Source of the DNA: Salinigranum rubrum
GTDB taxonomy: Archaea; Halobacteriota; Halobacteria; Halobacteriales; Haloferacaceae
Direction of reading: 5' to 3'
NCBI RefSeq assembly: GCF_002906575.1
Contig: NZ_CP026309.1
Coordinates: forward strand, 3,286,001-3,350,000
DNA length: 64,000 nucleotides
Shown: piece after piece, positions 60,313-64,000 of the stretch
How positions within the stretch are numbered: position 1 is the stretch's first letter
Layout: each line of letters starts with the position of its first letter
Translations under genes and position numbers: made by a program
The notes under the pieces: generated by a model
What the model saw: only the letters and a program-made list of their open reading frames with translations
Database searches by the model: none
Told to the model about the DNA's origin: nothing

Positions 60313-61059
60313 GTGATCGTCGTCGCCACCGCCGATTTCGAACTCTACCACGAGGCCGTCGCCGAACTCCGCGACCGGGGGACCGTCTTCACCACGGTCG
60401 AACCCGGGTCGGAACTCCCCGACCGGACGCGCGTGGTGATCGTCTCCCACGACGACGTCGACGCCGTCGACGTGCCCGAGGGGGTCGAACGCGTCGTGGC
60501 GAGCGACGCTGACGACGCCCGACGCGCCGTGGAGGAGGCGCTCGGCGTGCTCCGGGGCGGCGGCGGACGAACGGTCGTCGGCGTCGACCCCGGGACGCGC
60601 CCGGGCATCGCCGTCCTCGCCGGCGGGATGGTCGTCGCCGCCTTTCACGTCCCGCTCGCGGACGCCGTAAGCGTCATCCGCCGGGAGGTCGACGGCGAGG
60701 CCGACCCGCTCGTTCGGGTGGGGGACGGCGCGCGCCTCCAGGGGAGCCGCATCGTCAACGACCTCGACGACGTGCCCGTCGAACTCGTCGACGAGACCGG
60801 GACGACGCCCTACCTGGGAACCGGCGCGCGGGGGATGGGCGACGTGCTCGCCGCGGTGAACATCGCCCGACTCGACGGCGAACGCGTCGACTCACGCGAG
60901 GTCGAACCCACGCCCGGCGAACTCCAGCGCATCAAGGACGAGTCGCGACAACGCTCGGGCGGCGACCGGACCATCGACGAGGAACTCGCCCGCCGGGTCG
61001 CCAGCGGGGAGTTGAACGTCGACGAGGCGCTCGACGAACACCGCGACGAGACCGGCTAG
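60313..61059 (+). CDS. RNase H-fold (RuvC/YqgF-like) protein
   Basis: 248 residues, GTG start. A first alpha/beta domain (1-85) is followed by VVGVDPGTRPGIAVLAGG (near 95-112), the signature of RuvC/YqgF-type RNase H folds, with an Asp as first metal ligand. A possible late Asp is in GMGDVLAAVNIA. Residues 200-248 are helical and charged. Function unknown; a nuclease role is not shown. Its stop TAG overlaps the LarC stop as CTAG. Confidence 0.72.
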   Translation: MIVVATADFELYHEAVAELRDRGTVFTTVEPGSELPDRTRVVIVSHDDVDAVDVPEGVERVVASDADDARRAVEEALGVLRGGGGRTVVGVDPGTRPGIAVLAGGMVVAAFHVPLADAVSVIRREVDGEADPLVRVGDGARLQGSRIVNDLDDVPVELVDETGTTPYLGTGARGMGDVLAAVNIARLDGERVDSREVEPTPGELQRIKDESRQRSGGDRTIDEELARRVASGELNVDEALDEHRDETG

Positions 61060-62378
61060 TCGTCACCCGCTTCGAGCCGTTCTCTCGCCACGGACTCGGC
61101 CCGCCGAACGACCTCCCGGACGGGGAGGTCGGTGTCGCGGGCGACGGCGGCCGCGTCGTCGTACTCGGCGCTGACGTCGTACACCTCGCCGTCGACGGTC
61201 GACGCGACCTTGACCCTGACTTCGTACCGCTCGCCCGAGACGTCGAGCGTCACCGTCTGGAAGTCGCGTTCGGCGATCCAGCGGTGGCTGGCACCGTGTT
61301 CGCGGACGCCGAGGGTGCCGGTTTCGACGGCGAGTCGGCGCGCGACCCGCTCGGCGTCTTCGGGCTTCACCACGACCTTCACGAGGTGGCCGGGGCGGGA
61401 CTTCTTCATCGTCACCGGGAGGACGGAGACGTCTCTCGCGCCCGCGGCCGCAAGCGACTCCTGCAACCCGCCGAGGACCTCCGGGGTGGCGTCGTCGAGG
61501 TTCGTTTCGAGGACGGTAATCTCGTCACGTTTCAGCCCGCCGGCACCGTCGCCGACGACGGCCCGGAGGACGTTCGGATGGTCGTCGAACGACTTCGTGC
61601 CCGCGCCGTAGCCCGACGCCGCGACGTCAAGCGGGGGGAGCGCGTCGACGCCCTCGGCGAACTCGGCGAGGAGCGCCGCCCCGGTCGGCGTGAGGAGTTC
61701 GTCCTCGACGGGGCCGCCCCGCAGCGACCAGTCGGCGTCGGCCGCGAGTTCGACGACCGCGGGGGCAGGAATCGGATAGGTCCCGTGGCTCATCTCGACG
61801 GAACCGCCGCCGCTCGCGACGGGCGTCGTCACGACGCGGTCGACGTCGAGGTCGTCGAGGAGCAGACAGCAGCCGACGATGTCGGCGATGGCGTCGTCGG
61901 CGCCGACCTCGTGGAAGTGTATCTCTTCGACCGACGTCCCGTGGACGGTCGCCTCGGCCTCGGCGAGGCGGCGCACCACCGCCCGCGCGCGCTTGGTGAC
62001 GGCGTCGTCGAGGCCCATGCCGGCGACCACGTCGAGGACCTCGGCGTAGCTTCGATGCGGACCGGTACCCTCCACGAGGGAGGGTCCGTAGTCGTGACCG
62101 TGTGCGTGGTCATCGTCGTGGTCGTGTGCGTGGTTATCGCCGTGACCGTGCGTGTGTGTGTGGTCGTCGGCCGTGTCGGTACCGGCGGAGTCGCCCACGA
62201 CGACGTCGACGGTCGTCGCCGCGATACCGTTTCGCGTCGTCGTCGAGACCCGGAACTCGACGTCGAGGGCGTCCTCGACGGGCGAGAGGACGGCCGGGTC
62301 GGCACCGGCGGCGACCAGGGCGGCGAGCAGCATGTCGCCGCTGGCACCGGTCCGACCGTCGAAGGCGAGCGTTCGCAT
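61056..62378 (-). CDS. larC: Nickel-pincer cofactor synthesis protein LarC with a His-rich insert
   Basis: 440 residues of the LarC/DUF111 family, which inserts nickel into the pyridinium pincer cofactor of lactate racemase-like enzymes. FDGRTGASGDMLLAAL at 7-22 and IHFHEVGADDAIADIVG are the family motifs; the C-terminal half has VLETNLDDATPEVLGG. Residues 71-96 hold ten His in a His/Asp/Gly run, a plausible nickel store. The frame extends 48 residues upstream but these look unrelated. LarA, LarB and LarE are not in the window. A T-rich box at 62403-62410 is 25-32 nt upstream. Confidence 0.88.
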   Translation of the reverse strand: MRTLAFDGRTGASGDMLLAALVAAGADPAVLSPVEDALDVEFRVSTTTRNGIAATTVDVVVGDSAGTDTADDHTHTHGHGDNHAHDHDDDHAHGHDYGPSLVEGTGPHRSYAEVLDVVAGMGLDDAVTKRARAVVRRLAEAEATVHGTSVEEIHFHEVGADDAIADIVGCCLLLDDLDVDRVVTTPVASGGGSVEMSHGTYPIPAPAVVELAADADWSLRGGPVEDELLTPTGAALLAEFAEGVDALPPLDVAASGYGAGTKSFDDHPNVLRAVVGDGAGGLKRDEITVLETNLDDATPEVLGGLQESLAAAGARDVSVLPVTMKKSRPGHLVKVVVKPEDAERVARRLAVETGTLGVREHGASHRWIAERDFQTVTLDVSGERYEVRVKVASTVDGEVYDVSAEYDDAAAVARDTDLPVREVVRRAESVARERLEAGDD

Positions 62379-62402
62379 GAGTGAGTGCAGACGGGCGACC
62401 CT

Positions 62403-62410
62403 CAAATACT
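62403..62410 (-). promoter_or_regulatory. TATA-like box of larC
   Basis: AGTATTTG on the coding strand, 25-32 nt before the ATG. Confidence 0.5.
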
Positions 62411-62502
62411 GTCGGTCGTAGCACGTACAAACGACAGCGGCGGCGACAGCGCGGGTGCACAGCGCGTGCCCGTGTCGGTAGGGATTAATACCGTCCACGC
62501 AT

Positions 62503-62517
62503 ACCGTGATATACGGT
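62503..62517. promoter_or_regulatory. Short inverted repeat between larC and cdc48
   Basis: ACCGT-GATAT-ACGGT has 5-bp arms and a 5-base centre, about 110 bp before the cdc48 ATG and 52 bp before its likely TATA. Could be an operator, or chance. Confidence 0.35.
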
Positions 62518-62568
62518 GACACACACGCGAACGGCCGCGGAAACGGCTGGTACCCCCCCTAACAAAGC

Positions 62569-62576
62569 ACTTATGA
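62569..62576 (+). promoter_or_regulatory. TATA-like box of cdc48
   Basis: ACTTATGA, 53-60 nt before the ATG at 62629, giving a leader of about 25-30 nt that holds a GGAGG at 62606-62610. Confidence 0.4.
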
Positions 62577-62628
62577 AGCGGCGTCGCCGAAAAACCGACA
62601 TCTACGGAGGAATCCTCGCGGAACAATC

Positions 62629-64000
62629 ATGAACGAAGTGCAACTCGAAGTGGCGAAGGCGTACCCGAACGACTCGGGACGCGGAATCGCCCGTCTCGAC
62701 CCGGACACGTTGCTCCATCTCAAGCTCTCCCCTGGTGACATCATCGAGATCGAAGGTGGTGAGACGACGGCAGCGAAGGTGTGGCGCGCGGACCGGCAGG
62801 ACTGGAACACCGACACGGTCAGGATCGACGGCTTCACGCGGCAGAACGCCGACGTCGGCATCGGCGAGCGCGTGACCATCCGGAAGGCGGACGCGAAGAA
62901 GGCGAACAAACTCGTCCTCGCCCCGCCCGAGGAGGCGTCGGTGCAGTTCGGCTCCGACGCCGCGGGTATGGTGAAGCGACAGATACTGAAACGGCCCGTC
63001 GTCGAGCGCGACATCGTCCCGGTGATGAGTTCGACGAACCACCCGTTCATGCGCTCGCCCGGGCAGGCCATCCCGCTCATCGCCGTCGAGACCGACCCCG
63101 ACGGCGTCTGTCTCGTCACCGAGGACACCGACGTCGAACTCCGAGAGGAACCCATCTCGGGCTTCGAGAAGACCGGCGGCGGCATCACGTACGAGGACAT
63201 CGGCGGACTTCAGGGCGAGATCCAACGCGTGCGGGAGATGGTCGAACTCCCGATGAAGCACCCCCAGATCTTCAAGAAACTGGGCATCGAGCCGCCGCAG
63301 GGCGTGCTCTTGCACGGACCGCCCGGGACGGGTAAGACGCTCTTGGCCAAGGCGGTGGCGAACGAGACCTCGGCGAGTTTCTTCTCCATCGCCGGCCCCG
63401 AGATCATCTCGAAGTACTACGGGGAAAGCGAACAGCAGTTGCGGGAGATATTCGAGGACGCCAACGAGGAGGCGCCCTCCATCATCTTCATCGACGAACT
63501 CGACTCCATCGCGCCCAAACGCGAGGACGTCACGGGCGAGGTCGAGCGCCGCGTCGTCGCCCAGTTGTTGACCATGATGGACGGCCTCGAAACGAGAGGC
63601 CAGGTCATCGTCATCGCCGCGACGAACCGGGTGGACTCGGTCGACCCCGCGCTCAGACGGCCGGGTCGGTTCGACCGCGAGATCGAGATCGGCGTCCCCG
63701 ACGAGGAGGGTCGCAAGGAGATTCTCCAGATCCACACCCGGGGGATGCCGCTCAGCGACGACGTGAGCCTCGACACGCTCGCCGACGAGACCCACGGTTT
63801 CGTCGGCGCCGACATCGAGTCGCTCACCAAGGAGGCGGCGATGAAAGCCCTTCGGCGGTACCTCCCCGAAATCGACCTCGACGAGGAGGACATCCCGCCT
63901 TCGCTCATCGACCGGATGATCGTCAAGCGCGCGGACTTCAACGGCGCGCTCGGCGAGGTCGAGCCGTCGGCGATGCGGGAGGTGCTCGTCGAACTCCCGA
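62629..64000 (+). CDS. CDC48/VCP-type AAA+ ATPase, N-terminal part (runs off the window)
   Basis: First 457 residues of a two-ring AAA+ unfoldase; the rest lies beyond the edge. The N-domain (1-180; [20 protein letters not shown], then [18 protein letters not shown]) is the VAT/CDC48 double-psi barrel. The D1 ring has Walker A GPPGTGKT (230-237), Walker B IIFIDE (285-290) and the arginine-finger region [23 protein letters not shown]48 extracts and unfolds proteins, in archaea often together with the proteasome and SAMP-tagged substrates. D2 is not seen only because of truncation. Confidence 0.95.
   Translation, partial: MNEVQLEVAKAYPNDSGRGIARLDPDTLLHLKLSPGDIIEIEGGETTAAKVWRADRQDWNTDTVRIDGFTRQNADVGIGERVTIRKADAKKANKLVLAPPEEASVQFGSDAAGMVKRQILKRPVVERDIVPVMSSTNHPFMRSPGQAIPLIAVETDPDGVCLVTEDTDVELREEPISGFEKTGGGITYEDIGGLQGEIQRVREMVELPMKHPQIFKKLGIEPPQGVLLHGPPGTGKTLLAKAVANETSASFFSIAGPEIISKYYGESEQQLREIFEDANEEAPSIIFIDELDSIAPKREDVTGEVERRVVAQLLTMMDGLETRGQVIVIAATNRVDSVDPALRRPGRFDREIEIGVPDEEGRKEILQIHTRGMPLSDDVSLDTLADETHGFVGADIESLTKEAAMKALRRYLPEIDLDEEDIPPSLIDRMIVKRADFNGALGEVEPSAMREVLVELP

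Noticed and set aside
1-64000. tRNA, rRNA, insertion sequence or prophage genes
   Set aside because: Scanning the intergenic gaps by eye I found no tRNA cloverleaf consensus, no transposase or integrase and no phage structural gene.

Overview
The window is a 64 kb chromosomal stretch from an extremely halophilic archaeon (class Halobacteria). The evidence is very high G+C (roughly two thirds or more), strongly acidic proteins, Tat-type signals on exported proteins, mostly leaderless promoters with a T-rich box 24-31 nt before the start codon, and marker families: SAMP1 ubiquitin-like protein, RadB, TFS, CDC48, a bat-type HTH regulator and haloarchaeal small zinc-finger proteins. It resembles Haloferax-type genomes, but I cannot fix the genus. 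I see no tRNA, rRNA, CRISPR array, insertion sequence or prophage.

Layout. 0-10.8 kb: DUF2703 protein, signal peptidase I, tRNA methylthiotransferase, PQQ-propeller lipoprotein, then a nucleoside/pentose block (DeoC, PfkB kinase, nucleoside phosphorylase) and two membrane proteins (HPP-Usp fusion, TIGR00341). 10.8-16.4 kb: a potassium locus with a Kch-type channel diverging from three membrane-anchored TrkA-C proteins; TrkH lies at 45-47 kb. 16.5-27.7 kb: SAMP1, a Rieske protein, PEP carboxylase, a small zinc finger in an AT-rich island, a DMT transporter, an aldo/keto reductase, a PHP phosphoesterase and the overlapping pyrG-guaAB-small ORF operon. 27.8-36.3 kb: two stress proteins, cupin, RFAP-synthase-like protein, and a run of a KaiC-like ATPase, a coiled-coil zinc protein, a four-Cys protein and TFS. 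36.4-45.2 kb: PspA, a glutamate-cysteine-ligase-like gene coupled to an F420 oxidoreductase, a probable DgcA/DgcN D-glutamate pair, and an archaeal Vms1. 45.4-64 kb: TrkH, quinone oxidoreductase, MoaB, GDPD, IlvD, a regulator plus small-zinc-protein cluster, a CBS protein, DUF4013, RadB, UspA, an RNase-H-fold protein, LarC and the start of CDC48.

Most distinctive points: (1) a family of non-coding elements with terminal inverted repeats in at least four intergenic places (about 5.8, 43.3-43.6, 48.0 and 59.1-59.4 kb); (2) three otherwise intact genes each broken by one missing base in a G/C homopolymer (14690-14695, 37702-37706, 43999-44003), which looks like a base-calling pattern more than biology; (3) a perfect 20-bp palindrome before a UspA promoter at 59635-59654; (4) a 215-bp identical block between adjacent TrkA-C paralogues; (5) three tiny Cys-rich proteins (37-57 aa). 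No single locus stands out as a clearly new defence or metabolic system. The strongest candidates for uncharacterised biology are the repeat family, the KaiC-like/zinc-protein run and the small zinc-protein cluster.
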